From assembly GCF_018397995.1 (NCBI RefSeq), contig NZ_BBQH01000025.1:1-64000 (forward strand): DNA of 64,000 nucleotides. The letters run 5' to 3'. Position numbers and translations under genes: made by a program. Positions 57,327 through 64,000 of the stretch are shown here, in pieces. The notes under the pieces were generated by a model. It searched no databases, was not told the origin of the DNA, and saw nothing but the letters and a program-made list of their open reading frames with translations. Source of the DNA: Rhizomonospora bruguierae (GTDB lineage Bacteria; Actinomycetota; Actinomycetes; Mycobacteriales; Micromonosporaceae). Numbering within the stretch: position 1 is the stretch's first letter; each line of letters opens with the position of its first letter.

Positions 57327-57362
57327 CCCGCCATACTCCCAGTCCGGACCGACAATCCCCCA

Positions 57363-57408
57363 CGCTCGCCCGCCCCGCCCGGGCGCAACCGGGCGGGGCG
57401 GGCGAGCG
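57363..57408 (-). terminator. 19-bp perfect hairpin
   Basis: A 19-base arm (57363-57381, starting CGCTCGCCCGCCCC) pairs without mismatch with 57390-57408 across the loop GGCGCAAC. It begins two bases after the stop of the 57411 gene and also lies upstream of ligB, which it would insulate. Confidence 0.85.
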
Positions 57409-57410
57409 GG

Positions 57411-57659
57411 TCAGGCCACTGCGGCGAGGGTGGCCCGCACCCGCTTGGGAAGCGGCTCGACGACCGGCTCGGTGACCGCGAACCCGCGGGCGCGCACCTC
57501 GTCCGCCAGCCGGCTGAGCTGCGCGTCGACCCGGCACAGCACGGTGGACAGCTCGTCCAGCCGAGCACGAAGGGTGTCATCCGACCACCCGGAGACGTCC
57601 ACGTCCCCCAGAGCGCTGGCGGCCTGCGTGAGCCGCCCGATCGCGTCATTCGAACTCAT
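57411..57659 (-). CDS. small protein resembling the start of DUF222 proteins
   Basis: 82 residues: MSSNDAIGRLTQAASALGDV, TLRARLDELSTVLCRVDAQL and RLADEVRARGFAVTEP. This helical pattern resembles the N-terminus of DUF222/HNH-type proteins, but the chain ends soon after. It may be a true small protein, since it has its own strong terminator, or a shortened relic. ATG 57659 was preferred to 57689. Confidence 0.65.
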   Translation of the reverse strand: MSSNDAIGRLTQAASALGDVDVSGWSDDTLRARLDELSTVLCRVDAQLSRLADEVRARGFAVTEPVVEPLPKRVRATLAAVA

Positions 57660-57730
57660 GTTCGATAGATTACCGGCGCCCTCCGACACTTCTCAAGCGA
57701 CGCGGCGGGCGACACGCGGACGGGTTACGG

Positions 57731-59092
57731 CTAGTCCCCGTAAGCCCCGGCGACCCGGCCGAACATCAGGGCCTCGGCGAGGCAGGCCCGGGCGAACTCG
57801 GCCAGGTTGAGGCTCTCGTTCGGGCCGTGCGCCTGCGCGTGCGGGTCCTCCACGCCGGTGACCAGGATCGTGGCGGACGGGAACATCTCCTGGAAGGTCG
57901 CGATGAACGGGATGGAGCCGCCGACGCCGATGTGTACCGGGTCGACGCCGTCCCAGGCGTCGCGGAACGCGGTGCGCGCGGCGTCGAAGAGCGGGCCGGA
58001 CGCGTCGATCACGCACGGGTTACCGTCGTGCTCGAACGAGTGGTGCACCTTGACGCCCCAGGGCGCGTGCTCGTCCAGGTGGGCGCGCAGCGTCTCGTAC
58101 GCCTTCTTCGGGTCGTCGCCGGGGGCGAGCCGGAGGCTCAACTTGGCCTTGGCGCGCGGGATCAGCGCGTTCGGGGCGCCCACGGTGGACGGCGCGTCGA
58201 CGCCGAGGACGGACAGCGCGGGCCTGGTCCACAGCCGGTCCACGAGGCGACCGGTGCCGATGAACCGGACGCCGTCGAGCATGCCCGCTTCCGCGCGCAG
58301 CCGGTCCTCGGGCAGGTCCAGTTCGGCGGCCGGCCGGGACACGAGCCCGGCCACCGCGACGTCGCCGGCGTCGTCGTGCAGGCTCGCCAGCAGGCGCGAC
58401 AGCGCGATCAGCGCGTCGGGTACCGCGCCGCCGAACATGCCGGAGTGGACGGCGTTCCGCAGCACCTCCACCTCGACGAAGCAGTTGATGACGCCGCGCA
58501 GCGAGGTGGTGAGCGCGGGCACGCCGATGTCCCAGTTGCCGGAGTCGGCGATGACGATCACGTCCGCGGCCAGCTCGTCGCGGTGGGTGCGCAGCAGGCC
58601 CTCCAGCGAGTCGGAGCCGTATTCCTCCTCGCCCTCGACGAACACCACCACGCCGACGGGCAGCGCGTCGCCCCAGGCGCGCAGCGCGGCGACGTGCGCC
58701 AGCACGCCCGCCTTGTCGTCGGCGGCGCCGCGTCCGTAGAGCCGCCCGTCCCGCTCGACCGGCTCGAACGGGTCGCTGTCCCACAGCGCCGGGTCGCCGG
58801 TCGGCTGCACGTCGTGGTGCGCGTACAGCAGCACGGTCGGCGCACCGGGGGGCGCTGCCTTCGTCCCGATCACCGCGGGTTGGCCACCCGCCCGCACGAT
58901 CTTGGCTTCGAGCCCGCAGCCGCGCAGCAATTCGGCCACGGCGGCGGCGGACCGCTCCAGGTGCGAGTGGTCGAAGCCGTCGAACGCGATGCCCGGGATG
59001 CGGACCAGTCGTTCCAGGTCGGCGCGGACGCCGGGCATCTCACGGGCGATGGCCGCGCGGAGCTCGGACTCGGTGAGGGTGGGTGCCGTCAT
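57731..59092 (-). CDS. M20-family dipeptidase
   Basis: 453 residues. The zinc site is complete: VLLYAHHDVQPTGDP, GRGAADDKAGVLAHVAA, VEGEEEYGSDSLEGLL, and ESLNLAEF near the C-terminus; a dimerisation domain is inserted at about residues 195-350. Members hydrolyse dipeptides or related amides. No signal peptide is seen, so it is cytosolic. ATG 59092 gives MTAPTLTESEL. Confidence 0.94.
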   Translation of the reverse strand: MTAPTLTESELRAAIAREMPGVRADLERLVRIPGIAFDGFDHSHLERSAAAVAELLRGCGLEAKIVRAGGQPAVIGTKAAPPGAPTVLLYAHHDVQPTGDPALWDSDPFEPVERDGRLYGRGAADDKAGVLAHVAALRAWGDALPVGVVVFVEGEEEYGSDSLEGLLRTHRDELAADVIVIADSGNWDIGVPALTTSLRGVINCFVEVEVLRNAVHSGMFGGAVPDALIALSRLLASLHDDAGDVAVAGLVSRPAAELDLPEDRLRAEAGMLDGVRFIGTGRLVDRLWTRPALSVLGVDAPSTVGAPNALIPRAKAKLSLRLAPGDDPKKAYETLRAHLDEHAPWGVKVHHSFEHDGNPCVIDASGPLFDAARTAFRDAWDGVDPVHIGVGGSIPFIATFQEMFPSATILVTGVEDPHAQAHGPNESLNLAEFARACLAEALMFGRVAGAYGD

Positions 59093-59234
59093 GCGGGCAT
59101 CGTATGTCCAGCGGATCATCACGCGTGGCGGGCCCGACTGCCGACCAGGTCAGTTCCGGCCGGGACCGCTGTTCGGGCTCGCGGGCCTCTGCGCTGCTGG
59201 CACCGTTCCGGCGGTCGCCCTGGGGCTGCGGCCG

Positions 59235-60407
59235 TCAGCTCGGCCGGTCTCCGGGATCGTCCGGGTGCTCGCCACTGCTGGCACCATTCCCGTTGGTCTG
59301 CCCGGCTCCCTCCGTGGGGGCTGCCTCGCCGGGCTGGCCGGCGGCGCGCGCGGCGGCGTCGCTGGCGGTGGCCATCCACGCGCGGGCGCGCCCTACGCCA
59401 CCGCCCACCCATTCGCCGACGTCCGTGGCGCCGTCGCCGAGCCGGCGCAGCAGCCCGACCAGCGGGTCCTGGGATCGCTGGAAGCTCTCCCGGTACGAGT
59501 CGGCCGCCGCCTTGATCTCCTCGGTCACCGAGGCGGCGGCGTCCCCGTCCCGCCGCGGGTACTCGCCGGCGAGGACGCTGCCGTAGCCGCCCGAGTCCAC
59601 CCATTGCCGCAGGTAGGCCGCGCGAGCGACCGGCACCGGGTGGCTGGCCCAGGCGGTGATGCGGAGTTTGTGGAGGCTGTCCCGCAGGTCGCCGCCGCGC
59701 TCGTACTCGGCGGCCTGTTCGAGGAACGCCGTCGTGTCGATCTGGCTGAGGTCGCCGCCGCCGGCGAGCTTCATCAGCAGCCGGAGCGCGGCCGCCGGAT
59801 CCTGGCCGGCGAGCAGGCCGGCGCGGTCGGCGGACAGCTCCGCCTTGCGCCACCACTCCAGCATCGCCGCGATGATGGCCCGGAGGGCGATGGCGCCGAC
59901 CGGCAGCCAGCTGAGGTTCTGTGCCCACTGGGTCAGGACCATCAGGATCGTCTTGTAGACGGCGTGCCCGCTGACCACGTGCCCGATCTCGTGGCCGAGC
60001 AGGCAGCGCAGTTCGTCGTCGTCGAGGGCGGTGACGGCGGCGGAGTCCAGCACGATGAACGGCCGGTCCAGGCCGATCCCCTTGGCGTTGATCCACGGGG
60101 ACTGGGTGACGTACAGCTCCGGCAGTTCGGCGACGTCGAGGGTGCTGGCCGCCTCCGTGTAGATCCGGTAGACCCGCGGGTACTGGCGGTGGTCGGCGCG
60201 CACGCTGCCCGCCAGGTACATGAGCCGGAAGCCACGTTCGTTCCACATGCCGAAGAACGCCTTGACGACGTCGTCGAAGCCGCGCAGTTCGCGCAGGGCG
60301 GTGAGCGCGCCCCGGTCGGCCGGGTGTTCCCACGCCCGGGAGCTGATGCCGGTCAGCGTCACGCGCTTGCGTGCCGGTGCCCGCTCGCCACTTTCGTCCG
60401 CACTCAT
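59235..60407 (-). CDS. M48-family zinc metallopeptidase
   Basis: 390 residues. The zinc motif HEIGH is at 139-143 (LRCLLGHEIGHVVSGHAV), and the third ligand glutamate is in AELSADRAGLL. Short hydrophobic stretches follow, including AIALRAIIAAMLEWW, but no clear set of membrane helices, unlike HtpX. The C-terminus is Ala/Gly-rich. It may act in protein quality control. ATG 60407 gives MSADESGERAP. It is probably downstream of the uridine-kinase-like gene, 52 bases away. Confidence 0.9.
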   Translation of the reverse strand: MSADESGERAPARKRVTLTGISSRAWEHPADRGALTALRELRGFDDVVKAFFGMWNERGFRLMYLAGSVRADHRQYPRVYRIYTEAASTLDVAELPELYVTQSPWINAKGIGLDRPFIVLDSAAVTALDDDELRCLLGHEIGHVVSGHAVYKTILMVLTQWAQNLSWLPVGAIALRAIIAAMLEWWRKAELSADRAGLLAGQDPAAALRLLMKLAGGGDLSQIDTTAFLEQAAEYERGGDLRDSLHKLRITAWASHPVPVARAAYLRQWVDSGGYGSVLAGEYPRRDGDAAASVTEEIKAAADSYRESFQRSQDPLVGLLRRLGDGATDVGEWVGGGVGRARAWMATASDAAARAAGQPGEAAPTEGAGQTNGNGASSGEHPDDPGDRPS

Positions 60408-60459
60408 CACGTCGACCCCTCCCCCGCGGCCGGTGCCGCCCGCCGTCCTCACCTCGTCG

Positions 60460-61077
60460 TCACGCCGTCGACTGCCGATGCTCCCCTAACCCGACCGCCA
60501 CGTCTACGCCTGCCGGCCGCGCCCCGCCGTCGACCACGAGATCCGCCAGTTCCTTGGTGCGGTCCCGGGCGAAGTACCGCTCGGCGACCCGCTGCCATCG
60601 CTCAAGATACGGGCGCAGCGCCAGCCCGTCCCGCGCGACGGCCCGTTGCAGGCCCTCGGTCGGCGGGACCGATACGAAGATCGCCATCGTGAGCTCGGGC
60701 CGGATCTCGGCGCGCGCGGTCGAGAACCCGTCCAGGATCACGACCGGGTCGGCGGGAACGGGAACCCATTCGTCCCCGAAGCGCTTGGCCGTCCAGTCGT
60801 ACCGCCGGTACCCGCCGGGCTGCCCGGCGCGCAGCGGGGCGAGCACCTGGCTCTCCAACCGGGGCCAGTAGTTGGTTTGGTCGTCCCAGCCGTCCAGCAG
60901 GTCGTCCGTGTGCACGACCACCGCCTCGACGCCCTGCCGGCCGAGCGCGAGGGCCAGCCGGCGGGCGAGGATGGTCTTTCCCGCGCCACTCGCGCCGTCC
61001 ACCGCTACCAGGCGCACGCCGCCGAGCCGGGGTGGGCGGGACAGGATCTCGCGGGCCAGGTCGTCGTAGTCCCCCAT
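60460..61077 (-). CDS. uridine-kinase-like P-loop kinase
   Basis: 205 residues. The P-loop is GASGAGKTILARRLA, and HTDDLLDGWDDQTNYWP is the substrate lid of the uridine kinase/phosphoribulokinase fold; ARDRTKELADLVVDGG ends it. The substrate may be a nucleoside, a vitamin or a sugar. ATG 61077 has GGGGGAGG ten bases upstream. The frame remains open far upstream through a repeat region, but those residues are not part of the fold. Confidence 0.88.
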   Translation of the reverse strand: MGDYDDLAREILSRPPRLGGVRLVAVDGASGAGKTILARRLALALGRQGVEAVVVHTDDLLDGWDDQTNYWPRLESQVLAPLRAGQPGGYRRYDWTAKRFGDEWVPVPADPVVILDGFSTARAEIRPELTMAIFVSVPPTEGLQRAVARDGLALRPYLERWQRVAERYFARDRTKELADLVVDGGARPAGVDVAVGLGEHRQSTA

Positions 61078-61102
61078 GGTGACTGCACCTCCCCCGTTCC
61101 CG

Positions 61103-61256
61103 GGGCCCTCATGCCCGGCGCCCTCACGCCCAGGGGCCTCATGCCCAGGGCCTTCACCCTTCGGAGCCCTCACGCCGGCGGCCTCACGCCCGGGGGCTTC
61201 ACGCCGGACGGTCTCCCGCCCTGCGGTGTCACGCCCAGCGGTGGCACGCCCGGCGG
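61103..61256. repeat. degenerate 14-18-bp repeats at the cobQ 3' end
   Basis: About ten imperfect copies of a unit close to CCTCACGCCCGGGGG stand in tandem. The right part (from 61170) codes for the C-terminal tail of CobQ (GV and PP repeats); the left part (61103-61169) is beyond its stop, in front of the uridine-kinase-like gene. Replication slippage is the likely source. Confidence 0.8.
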
Positions 61257-62774
61257 GACGAACGGCAGGCTGGGCGGCGGTCCGGACTCGATGAGCCGGA
61301 GCAGGGCCGCGGTGTCGAGGTGCTGCTCCACCAGGTCGCCGAGCAGGTCGAGGGCGCGCTCCCGGGCGCCGGCGAAGCTGGTGTCCGCCGCGACCCGGAA
61401 GCCGTGCCGCCCGGCGATCCGGGCGACCTCGGCGAGGAAGCGGCGGCGGAACCCGTCCGACTCGAAGGCGCCGTGCCAGTGCGTGCCGAAGACGGGAGCG
61501 GCCGCGGCACCCTCGGGGCGCCCGTCCTCGTACGCGAGCAGCGGGGCCAGCCCCGGATCCGCGCTCGACACGTACCCGTGGTGGATCTCGTATCCCGCCA
61601 CCGGCACCGCACCGTAGGCGCTGCCGGCGGCCCGCCGGACGGTCTTGCGTGCCCGGAAGGCCACCTCGATCGGCAGTAGCCCCAGACCGGCCACCGTGCC
61701 CCGCCGGCTCTCCACCTCGTCGTGGATCGCCCGGCCGAGCATCTGGAACCCGCCGCAGATCCCCAGGACGGGGCGGCCGGCGGCGGCGTGCGCCCGCACC
61801 GCGTCGGCGAGCCCGGTCGCGCGCAGCCAGGCGAGGTCGTCGACGGTCGACTTCGAGCCCGGCAACACGATCAGGTCGGCGTCGGCCAGTTCGGCGGGCT
61901 CGATCGTCAGGCGCACCCGGACGCCCGGCTCGGCGGCCAGCGCCTCCGCGTCGGTGGCGTTGGAGATGCGGGGCAGCCGGATCACGGCCACCCGCAGCCA
62001 TTCGTCGCCGAGCGGCGGCCCGGGCCGGCCGAGGACCGTGCCGTAGGCGAGCGAGTCCTCGGCGTCCAGCCAGAGGTCCAGCGCCCAGGGGAGCACGCCG
62101 TAGGTGGGGCGGCCGGTCAGCTCCCGCAGCATGTCCAGGCCCGGCTTGAGCAGGGCCAGGTCGCCCCGGAACTTGTTGATGACGAACCCGGCGACCAGGG
62201 CCTGGTCCGCCTCGTCGAGCAGGGCGAGGGTGCCGAACAGCGCGGCGAACACCCCGCCGCGGTCGATGTCACCGACGACGATCGCCGGAAGCTGGGCACG
62301 CCGGGCCAGCCCCATGTTGACGAAGTCGCCGTCCCGCAGGTTGATCTCCGCCGGGCTGCCGGCGCCCTCGCAGATGACGGCGTCGAACTCGGCGCGCAGG
62401 GCGGCGAGGGTCTCGAACACGGTCTCCGACAGGCGCGGACGCAGGCTGCGGAAGCTGCCCGCGCTGACCGTGTCCACCGCCTCGCCGAGCAGTACCACCT
62501 GGCTGGATAGGTCGCCGCCCGGCTTGAGCAGAACCGGGTTGAACCGCACCTGCGGCGGCAGCCCGCACGCCGCCGCCTGGAGGGCCTGCGCCCGACCGAT
62601 CTCGCCACCCCGACCGGCCTCGTCGACCGCGACCGCCGAGTTGTTGGACATGTTCTGGGCCTTGAACGGCGCGACCCGCACCCCGTGCCGGTACAGCCAG
62701 CGGCAGATGCCGGCCGTCAGCACGCTCTTGCCCGCGTCGGAGGTGGTGCCGGCCACCAGGAGTCCTCCGCTCAT
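61170..62774 (-). CDS. cobQ: cobyric acid synthase
   Basis: 534 residues. [20 protein letters not shown] is the ATP site, [12 protein letters not shown] follows, and [20 protein letters not shown] is the middle signature. The glutaminase domain is intact: [15 protein letters not shown] has the cysteine and GTHWHGAFE the histidine. It amidates four carboxylates of adenosylcobyrinate diamide. A Pro/Gly/Val repeat tail of about 35 residues is added at the C-terminus and is not part of the fold. ATG 62774 has GGGAGG upstream and overlaps the cobD stop by 4 bases. Confidence 0.97.
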   Translation of the reverse strand: MSGGLLVAGTTSDAGKSVLTAGICRWLYRHGVRVAPFKAQNMSNNSAVAVDEAGRGGEIGRAQALQAAACGLPPQVRFNPVLLKPGGDLSSQVVLLGEAVDTVSAGSFRSLRPRLSETVFETLAALRAEFDAVICEGAGSPAEINLRDGDFVNMGLARRAQLPAIVVGDIDRGGVFAALFGTLALLDEADQALVAGFVINKFRGDLALLKPGLDMLRELTGRPTYGVLPWALDLWLDAEDSLAYGTVLGRPGPPLGDEWLRVAVIRLPRISNATDAEALAAEPGVRVRLTIEPAELADADLIVLPGSKSTVDDLAWLRATGLADAVRAHAAAGRPVLGICGGFQMLGRAIHDEVESRRGTVAGLGLLPIEVAFRARKTVRRAAGSAYGAVPVAGYEIHHGYVSSADPGLAPLLAYEDGRPEGAAAAPVFGTHWHGAFESDGFRRRFLAEVARIAGRHGFRVAADTSFAGARERALDLLGDLVEQHLDTAALLRLIESGPPPSLPFVPPGVPPLGVTPQGGRPSGVKPPGVRPPA

Positions 62775-63745
62775 CGCGACCTCCCGCACCCGGCGCCTCG
62801 AACCGGCGGCGGCCCGGCTTGCCGGCGGGCGGCGAGCAGGGCGGCGAGGCCCAGGGCGGCCACACCGACGGCGGCGGAGAGGCGGGCGGCGCGGCCGACG
62901 TCAGCGGGGCCTGGCGGTTGACCGTCCCCCATCTCCGGGCGGACCTCCGTCCGTCCGACATAGACGTTCCTGCCACCCAGGCGCACCCCGAGCGCGCCCG
63001 CCATCGCGGACTCGCACTGCCCCGCGTTCGGGCTCGGGTGGGCGCCGCGGTCTCGCCGGAAGACCCGCCAGGCGACCCCGGCGCGCCCCCCGGCCAGCGG
63101 TGCGGCCGCCACGGTGAGCAGCCCGGTCACCCGGGCCGGCAGCAGGCTCGCCACGTCGTCCAGGCGCGCCGCGGCGGTGCCGAAGCGGGCGTACCGAGGC
63201 GACCGGTGGCCCACCATCGCGTCCAGCGTGTTCGCCGCCCGGTACCCGACCACGCCGGCCGGGCCGAGCAGGGCGCCCCACAGCAGCGGCGCCACCTCCG
63301 CGTCCGAGGTGTTCTCGGCGACCGACTCGACCGTGGCCCGGGACAGCTGCGCGGCGTCGAGCCCGGACGGATCCCGCCCGCAGAGGTGGTTGAGGCGGGC
63401 GCGGGCGACGGCCAGGTCACCGGCGCCGAGCGCGGCACCCATCACCTTCGCCTCCCGGCGCAGGCTCCGCCCGCCCAGTGCCGCCCAGGTCACCCCGGCC
63501 ATCAGTGCCGCCCGCGCGACCGGCCGGCGCCGGGTGGCGACGGTGGCCGCGAGGGCGGCGGCGACCGGAACTCCGACCGCCACCGCCGTGTAGGCCGCAC
63601 CCGCCGCGCGGGTGGGTGCGTAGAGGCGCCGCTCCAGGGCCGCCGCGAGCCGCCCGTAGCCGGCCACCGGGTGGTACCGGCGCGGGTCGCCGACCAGGGC
63701 GTCCAGCACGTACCCGGCCACCAGGCCCACCGCGTCCGGGCGCAT
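62771..63745 (-). CDS. cobD: adenosylcobinamide-phosphate synthase
   Basis: 324 residues, integral membrane enzyme. [20 protein letters not shown] at the start, [20 protein letters not shown] in the middle and [20 protein letters not shown] near residue 260 are CobD signatures. It joins adenosylcobyric acid to aminopropanol phosphate. The C-terminus has one more helix and a basic end. It is coupled to its neighbours by one-base (TGATG) and four-base overlaps. Confidence 0.96.
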   Translation of the reverse strand: MRPDAVGLVAGYVLDALVGDPRRYHPVAGYGRLAAALERRLYAPTRAAGAAYTAVAVGVPVAAALAATVATRRRPVARAALMAGVTWAALGGRSLRREAKVMGAALGAGDLAVARARLNHLCGRDPSGLDAAQLSRATVESVAENTSDAEVAPLLWGALLGPAGVVGYRAANTLDAMVGHRSPRYARFGTAAARLDDVASLLPARVTGLLTVAAAPLAGGRAGVAWRVFRRDRGAHPSPNAGQCESAMAGALGVRLGGRNVYVGRTEVRPEMGDGQPPGPADVGRAARLSAAVGVAALGLAALLAARRQAGPPPVRGAGCGRSR

Positions 63746-64000
63746 CACGCCACCGTCCGGAAGCGATCCGGCCGGAACAGCCGGATGTCGTTCGCGGTGC
63801 CGCCGGCGAGGGTGAGGTCCGCGAGGATCTCGCCGACCACCGGGACGAACTTGAACCCGTGCCCGGAGAAGCCGGCGGCCACCGCCACCCGCTCGTGGTC
63901 CGGATGCCGGCCGAGCACGAAGTGCCCGTCCGGGGTCGTGGTGTAGCGGCACGGCTGGCCGAACATCCACGTGGCGTGCAGCAGGCGGGGCAGCCGTGGC
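63745..64000 (-). CDS. SolA/monomeric sarcosine oxidase-like flavoenzyme, 3' part
   Basis: Only the last 84 or so residues lie in the window; the gene goes on beyond 64000. [40 protein letters not shown] and [20 protein letters not shown] match the C-terminal part of monomeric sarcosine oxidase / N-methyltryptophan oxidase, and the cysteine in GQPCRY is the residue that binds FAD covalently in that family. Its stop overlaps the cobD start by one base, so it is at the head of the cobD-cobQ transcript. Confidence 0.88.
   Translation of the reverse strand, partial: PRLPRLLHATWMFGQPCRYTTTPDGHFVLGRHPDHERVAVAAGFSGHGFKFVPVVGEILADLTLAGGTANDIRLFRPDRFRTVA

Overview
The window is about 72% G+C, has GTG starts throughout, tightly packed operons with 1-4 base overlaps, and a gene content typical of the Actinobacteria: clpP1-clpP2-clpX behind trigger factor, a Rv2466c-like thioredoxin-fold protein, DUF5130, group II truncated haemoglobin, EttA, LigB, an Eis-type acetyltransferase and a dispersed cobalamin pathway. 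The OtsB-GH15 fusion and the general gene order suggest the Micromonosporaceae (Micromonospora/Actinoplanes relatives). This is an inference from recognised families; no database search was possible. The region reads as chromosomal core: there is no phage, IS element or CRISPR array.

Layout. 1-4.3 kb: small membrane protein, a GNAT gene with a probable N-terminal frameshift, a nitrilase-fold hydrolase, and a divergent EamA exporter / XRE-cupin regulator pair. 4.3-9.3 kb: the proteostasis block tig, clpP1, clpP2, clpX, with a probable ClgR operator before clpP1. 9.4-9.7 kb: tRNA-Pro(UGG) and tRNA-Gly(UCC), followed by a decayed MerR-VOC gene. 10.8-13.7 kb: small envelope and hypothetical genes (PASTA protein, M23 peptidase, DoxX-like protein, Rho_N-like protein). 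13.8-18.2 kb: an operon of a large membrane-bound GGDEF/EAL protein and a stand-alone alpha-oxoamine synthase. 18-31 kb: GNATs, a MerR regulator with a clear operator divergent from a membrane protein, DUF1990, an Eis-like protein, RpiB, DUF1015, the DsbA-family protein, and PepN with a strong terminator. 31-42 kb: kynureninase, HNH endonuclease, MscS channel, MFS exporter, truncated globin, a secreted beta-propeller, YbjN, a thioesterase and EttA. 42-46 kb: otsA followed at once by an OtsB-GH15 fusion. 46-64 kb: cobalamin genes in three separate blocks (cobC-cobT-cysG, cobB, and solA-like-cobD-cobQ), with a class A penicillin-binding protein, SURF1, LigB, an M20 peptidase, an M48 peptidase and a uridine-kinase-like gene between them.

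How the genes work together. ClpP1P2 with ClpX degrades proteins, and trigger factor folds nascent chains. OtsA and OtsB make trehalose, while the GH15 half fused to OtsB may split it. CysG, CobB, CobQ, CobD, CobC and CobT cover precorrin entry, corrin amidation and nucleotide-loop assembly. The most unusual points are the CobB whose glutaminase cysteine position reads glycine, the OtsB-GH15 fusion, the alpha-oxoamine synthase in one operon with a c-di-GMP enzyme, six perfect 16-bp tandem repeats after the penicillin-binding protein gene, and several palindromes that look like operators.
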